A stretch of 64,000 nt of DNA from contig NZ_LS999839.1 of NCBI RefSeq assembly GCF_900564155.1, positions 5,453,097 to 5,517,096 on the forward strand, written 5' to 3'. Positions 26,370 to 35,448 of this stretch are shown one piece after another. Numbering within the stretch: position 1 is the first letter of the stretch; each line of letters starts with the position of its first letter. The notes below the pieces were generated by a model. The model worked only from the letters and a program-made list of their open reading frames with translations. It ran no database searches and was not told the origin of the DNA. This DNA comes from Pedobacter schmidteae. GTDB taxonomy: Bacteria; Bacteroidota; Bacteroidia; Sphingobacteriales; Sphingobacteriaceae. The translations under genes and the position numbers were made by a program.

Positions 26370-27515
26370 CTACTTGCTTACTGTGATTTGCCTCCCCTCA
26401 ATTTTAAAGTGAACATCCCCTGTTGCTTCCATGATTTTCAATACGGCTGATATGTTTTTGGACCGCGAAACCACACCGCCTAAGGCCAGGTTTTCGGGTG
26501 CTGTTTTATCGTATATAATGTCAACATTGTACCACCGCGCTATTTTGCGCATAATGGTTTTAAAGTCCTCGGTTTTGAATAAGAAATCGCCATATTTCCA
26601 GGCCATGGTTTCGTTGATGTCGGCCTGGGTTACGGTGATTTTATTGTTGGCGAGGACGGATTGTTGGTTGGGTTTAAGCACTGCCGCTCGGGATGACAAG
26701 GTAGAAGAGACCTTTACGCTGCCTTCAAGCAGCGTGGTTTTTACTGCAGCTTCGTCGGCGTAGGCGTTTACATTGAAATGGGTGCCTAATACTTCTACCC
26801 GTTGGTTGTCGGTTGTTACAATAAAGGGTATCGATTTATTTTTAGACACCTCAAAGTAAGCTTCGCCCTTAAGATTTACAATTCTTTGTACTTTATTCCC
26901 AAAATTTGAAGGAAACTCCAATTTACTGGCAGCATTGAGCCATACTTTTGTGCCATCAGGCAGGGTTATCTGGTAGGTGCCGCCACGAGGGGTGGTGACC
27001 TGTAAGGTACGAGACCCCTTACCTGTCATCCCGAGAGCCGAGGGATCAATTTCTGTCCCATCGTTGTAAGTTAATGTGGTTTCGTCTATGTCTATGCCGG
27101 TTTTGGCATCGCTAAGATTTATGGTTTTGCCATTACTGGTTAAGGTTGCCTTGTTGCCGCCAGGGGCTATGTCGTTCAGATCCTTCGCTTTCGCTCCGGA
27201 TGACAAAGAGGTGTCGAGATGCCGGGGTGCTTTAAAGAAGAAATAAGTGCCAAAAGTTATGGCTGCTACCGCAGCGGCGATACCCGCATAGCGTAGCCAC
27301 AGTTTGCCGGCTTTTGGTTTTATGACCCCTGTGCGCTGGCTCACGTTTTGCCACATCATCCCGCCCATTTCCTCCAACCGTTCGTCGCTATGGTCGCGTT
27401 GCAACTCCTCGTTCCATTTAGGATATACACTTTCCAGCCAGGCCAGCTCTTCCGGCGAAGCAGTACCTTCGGTATATTTTGTAATGAGCTCCCTAAATTT
27501 TTCGTCCTGGGTCAT
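26370..27515 (-). CDS. FecR-family anti-sigma factor
   Basis: A 381-residue inner-membrane regulator. The cytoplasmic N-terminus (about 1-72, FRELITKYTEGTASPEELAWL) would bind the ECF sigma factor. One membrane helix follows (about 74-92, YAGIAAAVAAITFGTYFFF). The periplasmic part has the FecR domain signature TPRGGTYQITLPDGTKVWLN and GEAYFEVSKN, and ends with a DUF4974-like domain (FKTIMRKIARWYNVDI). It would relay signals from the SusC STN domain to the sigma factor encoded upstream. Confidence 0.93.
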   Translation of the reverse strand: MTQDEKFRELITKYTEGTASPEELAWLESVYPKWNEELQRDHSDERLEEMGGMMWQNVSQRTGVIKPKAGKLWLRYAGIAAAVAAITFGTYFFFKAPRHLDTSLSSGAKAKDLNDIAPGGNKATLTSNGKTINLSDAKTGIDIDETTLTYNDGTEIDPSALGMTGKGSRTLQVTTPRGGTYQITLPDGTKVWLNAASKLEFPSNFGNKVQRIVNLKGEAYFEVSKNKSIPFIVTTDNQRVEVLGTHFNVNAYADEAAVKTTLLEGSVKVSSTLSSRAAVLKPNQQSVLANNKITVTQADINETMAWKYGDFLFKTEDFKTIMRKIARWYNVDIIYDKTAPENLALGGVVSRSKNISAVLKIMEATGDVHFKIEGRQITVSK

Positions 27516-27640
27516 CCGTATTTTTCCTTTTATAACACTAAGACAACTTCAACACCCCGATTGGGGATACAGGATTAAAAAAAAATTAAATTATTTCCAT
27601 TCCTTGTCTTCCAATATGAAAATAGCTGCTATAGATATAG

Positions 27641-28219
27641 CTATTTATCCATCATAATAGCGATCACCAATATCAGACCAATACGTGTTTTTAGTATGCG
27701 CATAGCTTTTTTCATTTGGTCGGCAGCCGTTAACTCGGTAATTCCTAATCTTAACCCTACCTCTTTATTTGATAAATTTTCAATACGCCTCAATTCAAAT
27801 ACCTCCCGCATTCGGGGTGGTAGTGCATTGATTTCCCGCTCAATCATCGCCGCAAATTCTTTTTCCCGCAGCAGGTCGTCGGCAAACACACTAATCTCGG
27901 CACCTGCAGCGTAAAAACCATCGGCATAAGTACTGATCACCTTTCTGTGCTTAATTAAATTAAAAATCTGATTGCGCACAGCCGTATACAAATAACCCGA
28001 AAGGTTGGTATTGATCTGAATTTCGGTTTGCTTTTCCCAAAGTTTTACAAAAACATTCTGAACCACATCCCTCGCATCTTCCTCATCCTGCAACTTGCGG
28101 TCGGCATGACTAAAAAGCAAAGCATTGTAGCGGTCAAATATTTCAGTAAAAGCCAACCGGTCTCCTCCTTTGAGAAAATCCAGTAATTGCCCGTCCGTAT
28201 AGGTCGTGTAAGCAGCCAT
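27641..28219 (-). CDS. ECF-type RNA polymerase sigma factor
   Basis: A 192-residue sigma-70 factor of the extracytoplasmic-function group. Region 2 has AFTEIFDRYNALLF, EDARDVVQNVFVKLWE and LYTAVRNQIFNLIKH. Region 4 has LPPRMREVFELRRIENLSNK followed by EVGLRLGITELTAADQMKKA. I chose the ATG at 28217-28219 (MAAYTTYTD); 14 more codons are open upstream. It precedes fecR on the same strand and would drive transcription of the susCD operon. Confidence 0.92.
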   Translation of the reverse strand: MAAYTTYTDGQLLDFLKGGDRLAFTEIFDRYNALLFSHADRKLQDEEDARDVVQNVFVKLWEKQTEIQINTNLSGYLYTAVRNQIFNLIKHRKVISTYADGFYAAGAEISVFADDLLREKEFAAMIEREINALPPRMREVFELRRIENLSNKEVGLRLGITELTAADQMKKAMRILKTRIGLILVIAIMMDK

Positions 28220-28732
28220 AATGCGATATCCCCTATTAAAGTTATTAAGAATTGTTGGCAATTGTAAAGAAATATTTTCAATAAAGCCTAAAGGTGTACA
28301 ACTTACACTCAGCAGGTTAGCTATAAAAAGCAGTGCAAAAACCCGCCTGATGCACTCGCCAATTCTCTTTTCACAAAATAATATATTTTAATATTTTTTT
28401 CTGGTTAAGGGAACATTCTGGAATATTTGCCAGGTAAATATGCCTTACAAAAGCAGACCGCCAATTACAACAAACGCCGCCCTAGCAGGCGGCGTTTACA
28501 ATTTGTACTAATTTCTTAAAAAATTAGAAATTGGGGAACATGGCTTGTTTGTCCGGACATCCATCCATATCAATTATACCATTAAGGGGACCCAAACGTA
28601 TTTAAAAGCTCCGACTTGCACAATTCTATTACGTCAATGCCCGTTTATATTACGTAAACACCCCTAAATATGCCGTTTTGCAAACGCAATACCATATTTT
28701 GATCCTGCATAAGCGCTACGTCACAGACTGCA
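28220..28732. other. 513-bp intergenic region upstream of the ECF sigma gene
   Basis: No gene is seen. It holds a strong hairpin at 28472-28497 (listed separately) and, around 28630-28660, two copies of ATTACGT 20-30 bp apart with a nearby CTACGTCA that might be regulatory. The sigma promoter must lie here on the minus strand, but I could not identify a consensus -7. Confidence 0.45.
28472..28497. other. Perfect 10-bp G+C-rich hairpin
   Basis: AAACGCCGCC and GGCGGCGTTT with a 6-nt loop (CTAGCA). On the minus strand it lies about 235 bp beyond the alcohol dehydrogenase stop and is followed by GTTTGTTGT, a weak U-tract, so it may be a distant terminator that insulates the sigma gene. Confidence 0.5.
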
Positions 28733-29773
28733 CTAAAGTGTGGCCATGTCAATGACAAAACGGTACCTCACATCCCCTTTCAACATTCTTTCGTATGCTG
28801 TAGTAATGTCCTTAATATCTATCACTTCAATATCGGATACGATCTGGTGTTCTGCACAAAAATCAAGCATTTCCTGGGTTTCCTTAATTCCTCCAATCCC
28901 CGATCCGGCAACACTTTTACGGCCTCCAAGTAACGAAAATGGGTGGATAGCATACTGTTGCGAAGGAACACCCACACAAATATGCGTGCCATTGGTCCTC
29001 AACAAAGAAAGATAAAGGTTCATATCATGTTCGGCCGAAACCGTATCCAGAATAAAATCAAAGCTGCCTTTTACCGCCTTCAATTGCTCAGCATCTGAAG
29101 TAACCACAAAATGATGCGCACCTAAAGCCCTTGCCGCAGCTTCTTTAGACGGGGAAGTACTCAAAACAGTTACTTCGGCACCAAAAGCCACCCCAAATTT
29201 AACCCCCATATGCCCCAAACCGCCAAGTCCAAGTACGGCAAGCTTGTGTCCTTTTCCTACTTTCCAGTGACGCAGCGGTGAATAAGTAGTAATACCCGCA
29301 CAAAGCAAAGGCGCAGTTGCAGCCAACGGTAGCTTGTCGGATACATGCAATACAAATTCTTCGCGTACCACAATGGTATTCGAATACCCACCATAGGTAG
29401 GTACACCACTCCTATCCAGATTGTTATAGGTCTGCGTATTTCCTTCCAGGCAATATTGTTCAAGTCCTTCGTTACAGTTTTCACATACCTGGCAGGAATC
29501 TACCATACAGCCTACACCTGCAAGCTCGCCTGCATTAAAGTTTTTTACGTGTCCGCCTACCTTAATTACCCGGCCTACAATTTCATGACCGGGAACCATA
29601 GGAAAAACACCCGGAAACCAATCGTTTTTGATCTGGTGCAGGTCGGAATGACAAACACCACAATACAATATTTCAAGCTGAACGTCATGAGGGCCTACTT
29701 CCCGGCGTTCAAAATTCCAGGGCGCAAGATCCGTTTCCGGACTTTGTGCGGCATATCCTTTTGTTTGTATCAT
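28733..29773 (-). CDS. Zinc-dependent NAD(P)-linked alcohol dehydrogenase (YahK-like)
   Basis: A 346-residue medium-chain dehydrogenase that would interconvert alcohols and aldehydes. Catalytic zinc ligands are C38 (with the CGVCHSDLHQ motif) and H63 in PGHEIVGRV. The structural zinc cysteines are in CQVCENCNEGLEQYC. The Rossmann motif is VLGLGGLGHMGVKFG. Overall it is closest to the YahK/cinnamyl-alcohol-dehydrogenase-like aldehyde reductases. The start is the ATG at 29773 (MIQTKGYAAQSPE). It appears to be monocistronic. Confidence 0.92.
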   Translation of the reverse strand: MIQTKGYAAQSPETDLAPWNFERREVGPHDVQLEILYCGVCHSDLHQIKNDWFPGVFPMVPGHEIVGRVIKVGGHVKNFNAGELAGVGCMVDSCQVCENCNEGLEQYCLEGNTQTYNNLDRSGVPTYGGYSNTIVVREEFVLHVSDKLPLAATAPLLCAGITTYSPLRHWKVGKGHKLAVLGLGGLGHMGVKFGVAFGAEVTVLSTSPSKEAAARALGAHHFVVTSDAEQLKAVKGSFDFILDTVSAEHDMNLYLSLLRTNGTHICVGVPSQQYAIHPFSLLGGRKSVAGSGIGGIKETQEMLDFCAEHQIVSDIEVIDIKDITTAYERMLKGDVRYRFVIDMATL

Positions 29774-29988
29774 AATTTCTGTTTTTATAGGATAAAGATA
29801 TTGGTTTGAAACCATTGCTTTTGACACAGAACAGCAATTTTTTCTTCGGAAAACTGAACAAAAAGAACAGGCGCAATACTAATATCTTCAAACTGATTAT
29901 GATTAAATTTAAACTAACGCTGTTACCCAGCTAAAGGCGCAACCTGAAAAGCCGTAAAAGAGTAGGGAATCATCTTACAAAAAACAAC

Positions 29989-30195
29989 ATGAACAAATTA
30001 GAACTAAACAACCTTGGTGTACAGGAACTGAACACTACCGAAATGAGCAAAATTGAAGGTGGTGGTTTCTTAAACAGCCTGCTAGGCTTTGTGGTTACCC
30101 CGGTTACAAATGCGGTAGATGCAATTTCTACAGATGCATTCCCATTTTTAGCTAAAACGGTAACCAATGTCCTCAACCTGGTTAGAAATCTTTAA
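29989..30195 (+). CDS. Double-glycine leader peptide precursor (bacteriocin-like)
   Basis: A 68-residue precursor. The N-terminus MNKLELNNLGVQELNTTEM followed by SKIEGG is the leader type cut after Gly-Gly by C39-peptidase (PCAT) exporters in Bacteroidota. The core after GG (GFLNSLLGFVVTPVTNAVDA, then a second hydrophobic helix ending NVLNLVRNL) has no Cys and few charges, so it should be an unmodified, membrane-active amphipathic peptide of about 43 residues. No exporter, immunity or modification gene is adjacent. It has its own strong terminator 20 bp downstream, so it is expressed as a single gene. Confidence 0.7.
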   Translation: MNKLELNNLGVQELNTTEMSKIEGGGFLNSLLGFVVTPVTNAVDAISTDAFPFLAKTVTNVLNLVRNL

Positions 30196-30214
30196 ATAAG
30201 GGGACTATTATTGG

Positions 30215-30250
30215 AAGCGGGCGCGTCGGAAACGACACGCCCGCTTTTTT
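30215..30250 (+). terminator. Rho-independent terminator of the leader-peptide gene
   Basis: A 14-bp stem AAGCGGGCG-n-GTCG / CGA-n-ACGCCCGCTT with one mismatch, closed by a GAAA tetraloop and followed by T6. Confidence 0.9.
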
Positions 30251-30346
30251 ATCGGAAATTTCGTCATACGAAAACATTTATTTCAGACAATTTTTCCGAT
30301 TACAAAGCTAAAACCAAGATGGCATTCGCTTTGTTTAAACTGAGAT

Positions 30347-32941
30347 ATGAACTTCAATAACTTTACGATAAAAGCACAGGAAGCGATTCAACAGGCTTCC
30401 GAAATAGCTCAGGGCAATCAGCAACAGGCTATCGAAACAGCTCATATATTAAAAGGGCTGCTTACTGTTGATGAGAATGTGGTTTCTTACGTTTTAAAGA
30501 AGCTAAATGTGAATCTGAATGTGCTAAATCAGCAATTGGATGCTGATATAGAGAAATTTCCTAAAGTTACCGGCAGCAGCCCTTATTTAACTTCAGGAAG
30601 CAATTCGGCTTTACAAAAAGCACAATCGTATTTAAAAGAATTTAAAGATGAGTTTGTATCGGTTGAGCACATCCTTTTGGGCCTGCTTTCGGTAAACGAT
30701 AATACAGCCAAACACTTAAAAGACCAGGGCGTAACAGAAAAAGACCTTAAAAAAGCAATACTGGCCTTACGCGGCAATAGCCATGTTACGGGCCAAAATG
30801 CTGAGGCAACGTACAATGCCCTGAATAAATATGCGCGTAACCTAAATGAATATGCCGAATCGGGCAAACTTGACCCTGTAATTGGCCGCGATGAAGAAAT
30901 CCGGAGGGTGATCCAGATCCTGTCCAGAAGAACAAAAAACAATCCGATCCTGATTGGTGAGCCGGGAGTAGGTAAAACGGCCATTGCCGAAGGAATTGCA
31001 TTCAGGATCATAAAAGGCGACGTGCCCACCAACCTGAAAACAAAAACAGTTTACTCCCTGGATATGGGCGCCCTGATTGCAGGTGCAAAATATAAAGGCG
31101 AGTTTGAGGAACGCTTAAAAGCCGTAGTGAAAGAGGTAACACAAAGTGATGGCGATATCATTTTGTTTATTGACGAGATCCATACCCTTGTAGGTGCCGG
31201 TGGTGGTGAAGGAGCTATGGATGCCGCAAACATCCTGAAACCAGCTCTTGCCCGTGGCGAATTACGTGCCATTGGGGCCACCACATTGGACGAGTACCAG
31301 AAATATCTGGAAAAGGACAAAGCATTGGAACGCCGCTTTCAGAAGGTAATGGTAGATGAGCCGGATACACAGGATGCCATTTCTATTTTACGCGGACTCA
31401 AAGAACGCTATGAAACCCATCATAAGGTCCGGATTAAAGACGAAGCCATTATTGCCGCGGTAGAGATGTCGCAACGCTATATTGCCGACAGGTTTTTACC
31501 GGATAAAGCCATCGATCTGATGGATGAAGCAGCTTCAAAATTACGTTTGGAAATGGATAGTGTGCCCGAAAAGGTTGACGAGCTGAACCGCAAAATCATG
31601 CAGCTGGAAATTGAACGGGAGGCCATCAAAAGAGAAAACGACACCAAAAAAGTGAAGTCCCTGGCCGAAGAAATTGCCAACCTATCAGCCGAAAGGGATG
31701 AAATAAAGGCCAAATGGCAGGGAGAGAAAGATCTGGTTGACAACATCAATACGGAAATAGAGCAGATTGAAAACTATAAACTGGAAGCCGATCAGGCCGA
31801 GCGGGCAGGTGACTATGGAAAAGTAGCCGAAATACGCTATGGAAAAATTAAAGAGGCACAGGATAAAGTTGAAAAGCTGAAAACACAACTTGAAAATCAG
31901 CAGATTGAAGGTCGTATGCTGAAAGAAGAGGTAACAGCAGATGATATTGCAGGTGTAGTAGGCCGATGGACAGGTATACCGGTTACCAAACTGGTGTCGA
32001 GCGAAAGGGAAAAACTGTTGCACCTGGAAGATGAACTGCATAAGCGTGTAGCCGGGCAGCATGAAGCCATTGAAGCCATATCCGACGCCATACGCCGCTC
32101 ACGCGCCGGCTTGCAGGACAAACGTAAACCCATTGGCTCGTTTATATTTCTGGGTACTACCGGCGTAGGTAAAACCGAGCTGGCAAAGGCCCTGGCAGAA
32201 TTCCTGTTTAATGACGAAAACGCTATGACCAGAATTGACATGAGCGAGTACCAGGAACGTCATGCGGTTTCACGACTGATTGGAGCGCCTCCGGGATACG
32301 TTGGTTACGACGAAGGTGGCCAACTGACCGAAGCAGTACGCCGTAAACCTTATTCTGTAGTATTGCTGGATGAGATTGAAAAAGCGCATCCGGATGTATT
32401 CAACATTTTGTTGCAGGTGCTGGACGATGGCAGATTGACAGACAACAAGGGCCGTGTGGTAAATTTTAAAAACACCATTATCATCATGACCTCCAATATT
32501 GGTTCGCACCTGATCCAGGATAACTTTAAAAAGCTGGATGATGAAAACCGCGAGGAAGTTATTGCCAAGACGAAAAACGAGCTGTTTGAATTGCTGAAAC
32601 AAACCATTCGTCCTGAATTTTTAAACAGGATAGATGAATTGATTATGTTTACACCGCTCGACCGCAATGAGTTAAGAGATATTGTAACGCTGCAGTTTAA
32701 ACATGTTCAGGATACGCTGGCCGAAATGGGCGTTGAAATTGAAGCCTCGCCGGAAGCATTAGACTGGTTGGCAGAACTGGGTTACGATCCGCAATTTGGT
32801 GCACGCCCTTTAAAAAGAGTGATACAAAAACGTATACTGAATGAGCTGTCAAAAGAAATACTTTCAGGAAAAGTAGACAAAGACAGCAAAATCAAACTGG
32901 ATATGTTTGACCACAAGTTTGTTTTTTTGAACAATAAATAA
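30347..32941 (+). CDS. clpB: ATP-dependent chaperone/disaggregase ClpB
   Basis: An 864-residue Hsp100 protein that, with DnaK, extracts proteins from aggregates. It has Clp N-domain repeats (1-145; FTIKAQEAIQQA), AAA1 with Walker A GEPGVGKT (about 203-210) and Walker B ILFIDEIH, a long coiled-coil middle domain (about 410-525), AAA2 with GTTGVGKT (about 603-610) and VVLLDEIEKAHPDVF, and the C-terminal D2-small domain (FGARPLKRVIQKRI). The coiled-coil M domain distinguishes it from ClpA/ClpC. It is monocistronic with a terminator after it. No CIRCE-like repeat was seen upstream. Confidence 0.97.
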   Translation: MNFNNFTIKAQEAIQQASEIAQGNQQQAIETAHILKGLLTVDENVVSYVLKKLNVNLNVLNQQLDADIEKFPKVTGSSPYLTSGSNSALQKAQSYLKEFKDEFVSVEHILLGLLSVNDNTAKHLKDQGVTEKDLKKAILALRGNSHVTGQNAEATYNALNKYARNLNEYAESGKLDPVIGRDEEIRRVIQILSRRTKNNPILIGEPGVGKTAIAEGIAFRIIKGDVPTNLKTKTVYSLDMGALIAGAKYKGEFEERLKAVVKEVTQSDGDIILFIDEIHTLVGAGGGEGAMDAANILKPALARGELRAIGATTLDEYQKYLEKDKALERRFQKVMVDEPDTQDAISILRGLKERYETHHKVRIKDEAIIAAVEMSQRYIADRFLPDKAIDLMDEAASKLRLEMDSVPEKVDELNRKIMQLEIEREAIKRENDTKKVKSLAEEIANLSAERDEIKAKWQGEKDLVDNINTEIEQIENYKLEADQAERAGDYGKVAEIRYGKIKEAQDKVEKLKTQLENQQIEGRMLKEEVTADDIAGVVGRWTGIPVTKLVSSEREKLLHLEDELHKRVAGQHEAIEAISDAIRRSRAGLQDKRKPIGSFIFLGTTGVGKTELAKALAEFLFNDENAMTRIDMSEYQERHAVSRLIGAPPGYVGYDEGGQLTEAVRRKPYSVVLLDEIEKAHPDVFNILLQVLDDGRLTDNKGRVVNFKNTIIIMTSNIGSHLIQDNFKKLDDENREEVIAKTKNELFELLKQTIRPEFLNRIDELIMFTPLDRNELRDIVTLQFKHVQDTLAEMGVEIEASPEALDWLAELGYDPQFGARPLKRVIQKRILNELSKEILSGKVDKDSKIKLDMFDHKFVFLNNK

Positions 32942-32961
32942 CTTAATGTTATAATTTTATC

Positions 32962-33011
32962 AGCCGCAGGCCTGCTTATTTTCGATATAAAGTAGGTCTG
33001 CGGCTTTTTTT
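32962..33011 (+). terminator. Terminator after clpB
   Basis: GCCGCAGGCCTGCTT pairs with the partly complementary AAGTAGGTCTGCGGC around a loop of about 12 nt, with T7 after it. Confidence 0.85.
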
Positions 33012-33168
33012 ACGCCTAAATTCTTTTCCAAATCACAAAAAAGCTAAACAAAACCCGGGTAACAATTCGTTTTGTTTAACTTTTTGTCATTTTTCATAAA
33101 TAAATCAACCAAAGCAGAACAATTCTACTTAAAGATTGTTAGTTCTATACTTTTAGATTTATTGTCCC

Positions 33169-35445
33169 ATGAAAATTGCATATATATCCACCTATCCACC
33201 ACGGGAATGCGGCATCGCCACGTTTAATTACAATCTGGTTCAGGCAATTGACTACGATAAAACAGCTGCATCCAACGACAGCTATGTGATAGCGATGAAT
33301 GATTCTGAACAATTGGATACCTATGAATATCCCTCTGAAGTAAAATACCGCATCAGACAGGAAAATCAAAAAGACTATATCCGCGCCGCAGATTACATCA
33401 ATACCAGCCTGGTAAATGCTTGTATACTGCAGCACGAATTTGGAATTTATGGTGGCGAAAACGGCGTCTATATATTGCCATTAATTGCGAGACTGAAAAA
33501 ACCACTGGTCAGCATCTTACATACGGTGCTCAAAGACCCTAGTTACATGCAGCTCACCATCATTCGCGAGATTGCCAAACACTCGTCGCGAATAGTGGTC
33601 ATGAGCCATAAAGCGGTTATCTTTTTAACCACCATCTATGGAATTCCATTCAATAAAATTCAACTGATTGAACATGGCGTACCCGATCTGGAACCGGAAT
33701 TGAACAATCCCGTACGCAGTTCTTTGCCCTTTAAAGGCAAAAAGGTACTGTTTACCTTCGGGCTCATCAGCAGAAACAAGGGCCTTGAAACCGTGATACA
33801 GGCTTTACCCAAAATAGTAGCCAAAAACCCGGATGTGATGTATGTGATTTTAGGCACTACACACCCCGGGGTAATCCGCAATTCGGGCGAAGAATATCGC
33901 GACAGCTTAAAGCGCCTTGCACGAATACTGAAGGTTGAAGATCACCTCACTTTTATCAATAAATTTGTTTCAGAAAAACAGCTTTTTGACTATCTGACGG
34001 CCTGTGATATGTACATCACCCCCTATTTGAACGAGGCCCAGATTACAAGTGGTACTTTATCTTACGCCATAGGCGCCGGGGCAGCTGTAATTTCGACCCC
34101 TTACTGGCATGCGCAGGAACTCCTGGCCGAAGACAGGGGTTGCCTGTTCGATTTTAAAAACGCCGATGCCCTGGCAGATATTGTAAACAACTTATTTGAC
34201 AATCCGGACAGGCTGCAAGAACTAAAAACCAACGCATATGACTATGGTATACATTTGCGCTGGCCTACCACCGGACAGGTATTTATTGATGTGCTGGACG
34301 AAGCCATCTATAAATCACTGGCCGAAAAAGATGACACAGATAAACGCATTATTGATCCCGATACCATGCCTTCGTTTAACCTGGCACACATACAAAGGCT
34401 AACCGACGATACCGGCATTGTACAACATGCCAAGTATGGCATCCCTAATTTAAAGGAAGGCTACTGCCTGGACGACAATTCCCGGGCCCTGATTATGACC
34501 ATATTAGCTTATGAACAAAATAAAAGCAAAGTAGCTTTGGAATTGCTGCCCGTTTATTTGAGTTATATCCAATATATGCAATCGGACGACGGCAGTTTTA
34601 GAAATTTCCTCAGTTTTACCCGTCAATACCTGGATGAGATAGGATCGGAAGACTCCTTTGGGCGGACAATCTGGGCATTGGGTTACCTGATCAACAATGC
34701 ACCAAACAACTCGTACAGAGAGTTTGCCCGCGAACTGTTCAATAAATCCGTTCCGCATTTTAAAAACCTGAAACATTTACGGGGAATAGGCAATACCATG
34801 ATTGGGCTATCCAGCTACCTGACTGCGCATCCTGATGATACCCGTATTGGTGAACAGTTTGACCAGCTGGCAGAACCATTAAAGGCCGCGTACCGCAATC
34901 ATAAAAAAGGAGACTGGAATTGGTTTGAAGACAAAATGACCTACGACAATGCCATATTACCACTTGCATTGCTGCACCATTATCAACATACAAAGGACTC
35001 CGAATCGTTGGACATTGCCCTGGAAAGCATGGAATTTCTGAGTCAGAAAACTTTAATATACGGTTACCTGAGCCCTGTTGGTAATGACGGATGGCTTTAC
35101 CGGGATAGTGGCCAAATGGCGATGTACGATCAACAGGCCATTGAAACCATGGCCATGGTGCTCCTGTATTTTAAAGCCTACGAAATTACCCGTCAACTCA
35201 TCTATATTAAACAAATGCACTTGTGCTATCAATGGTTTTTAGGAGAAAACAGTTTGCACCTGCCCTTATTTGATCATGAAACAAAAGGATGTGGAGATGG
35301 CCTGCAGCCGCATGGGGTAAACCGCAATCAGGGCGCAGAAAGTACACTCGCTTACTGGATTTCGCATCTAATTGTATTGAAAGCAATGGAATACGAATAC
35401 ATTCAAAGCGATCTTAGTGCTGTTCAAAAACAAATGTTTAACTAA
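33169..35445 (+). CDS. GT4-family glycosyltransferase fused to an alpha/alpha-barrel domain
   Basis: A 758-residue two-domain protein. Residues 1-380 form a GT-B glycosyltransferase of family GT4: MKIAYISTYPPRECGIATF at the start, LLFTFG-like VLFTFGLISRNKGLE, and the donor-site segment PYLNEAQITSGTLSYAIGAG. From about residue 400 on, helical repeats with LDDNSRALIMTILAYE, EDSFGRTIWALGYL, YDNAILPLALLHH and GVNRNQGAESTLAYWISHL resemble a (alpha/alpha)6 toroid like those of epimerases and glycosidases. It is convergent with a GH130 phosphorylase 3 bp away. The pair suggests synthesis and turnover of a mannose-containing glycan or glycolipid; the product is unknown. Confidence 0.82.
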   Translation: MKIAYISTYPPRECGIATFNYNLVQAIDYDKTAASNDSYVIAMNDSEQLDTYEYPSEVKYRIRQENQKDYIRAADYINTSLVNACILQHEFGIYGGENGVYILPLIARLKKPLVSILHTVLKDPSYMQLTIIREIAKHSSRIVVMSHKAVIFLTTIYGIPFNKIQLIEHGVPDLEPELNNPVRSSLPFKGKKVLFTFGLISRNKGLETVIQALPKIVAKNPDVMYVILGTTHPGVIRNSGEEYRDSLKRLARILKVEDHLTFINKFVSEKQLFDYLTACDMYITPYLNEAQITSGTLSYAIGAGAAVISTPYWHAQELLAEDRGCLFDFKNADALADIVNNLFDNPDRLQELKTNAYDYGIHLRWPTTGQVFIDVLDEAIYKSLAEKDDTDKRIIDPDTMPSFNLAHIQRLTDDTGIVQHAKYGIPNLKEGYCLDDNSRALIMTILAYEQNKSKVALELLPVYLSYIQYMQSDDGSFRNFLSFTRQYLDEIGSEDSFGRTIWALGYLINNAPNNSYREFARELFNKSVPHFKNLKHLRGIGNTMIGLSSYLTAHPDDTRIGEQFDQLAEPLKAAYRNHKKGDWNWFEDKMTYDNAILPLALLHHYQHTKDSESLDIALESMEFLSQKTLIYGYLSPVGNDGWLYRDSGQMAMYDQQAIETMAMVLLYFKAYEITRQLIYIKQMHLCYQWFLGENSLHLPLFDHETKGCGDGLQPHGVNRNQGAESTLAYWISHLIVLKAMEYEYIQSDLSAVQKQMFN

Positions 35446-35448
35446 AGT

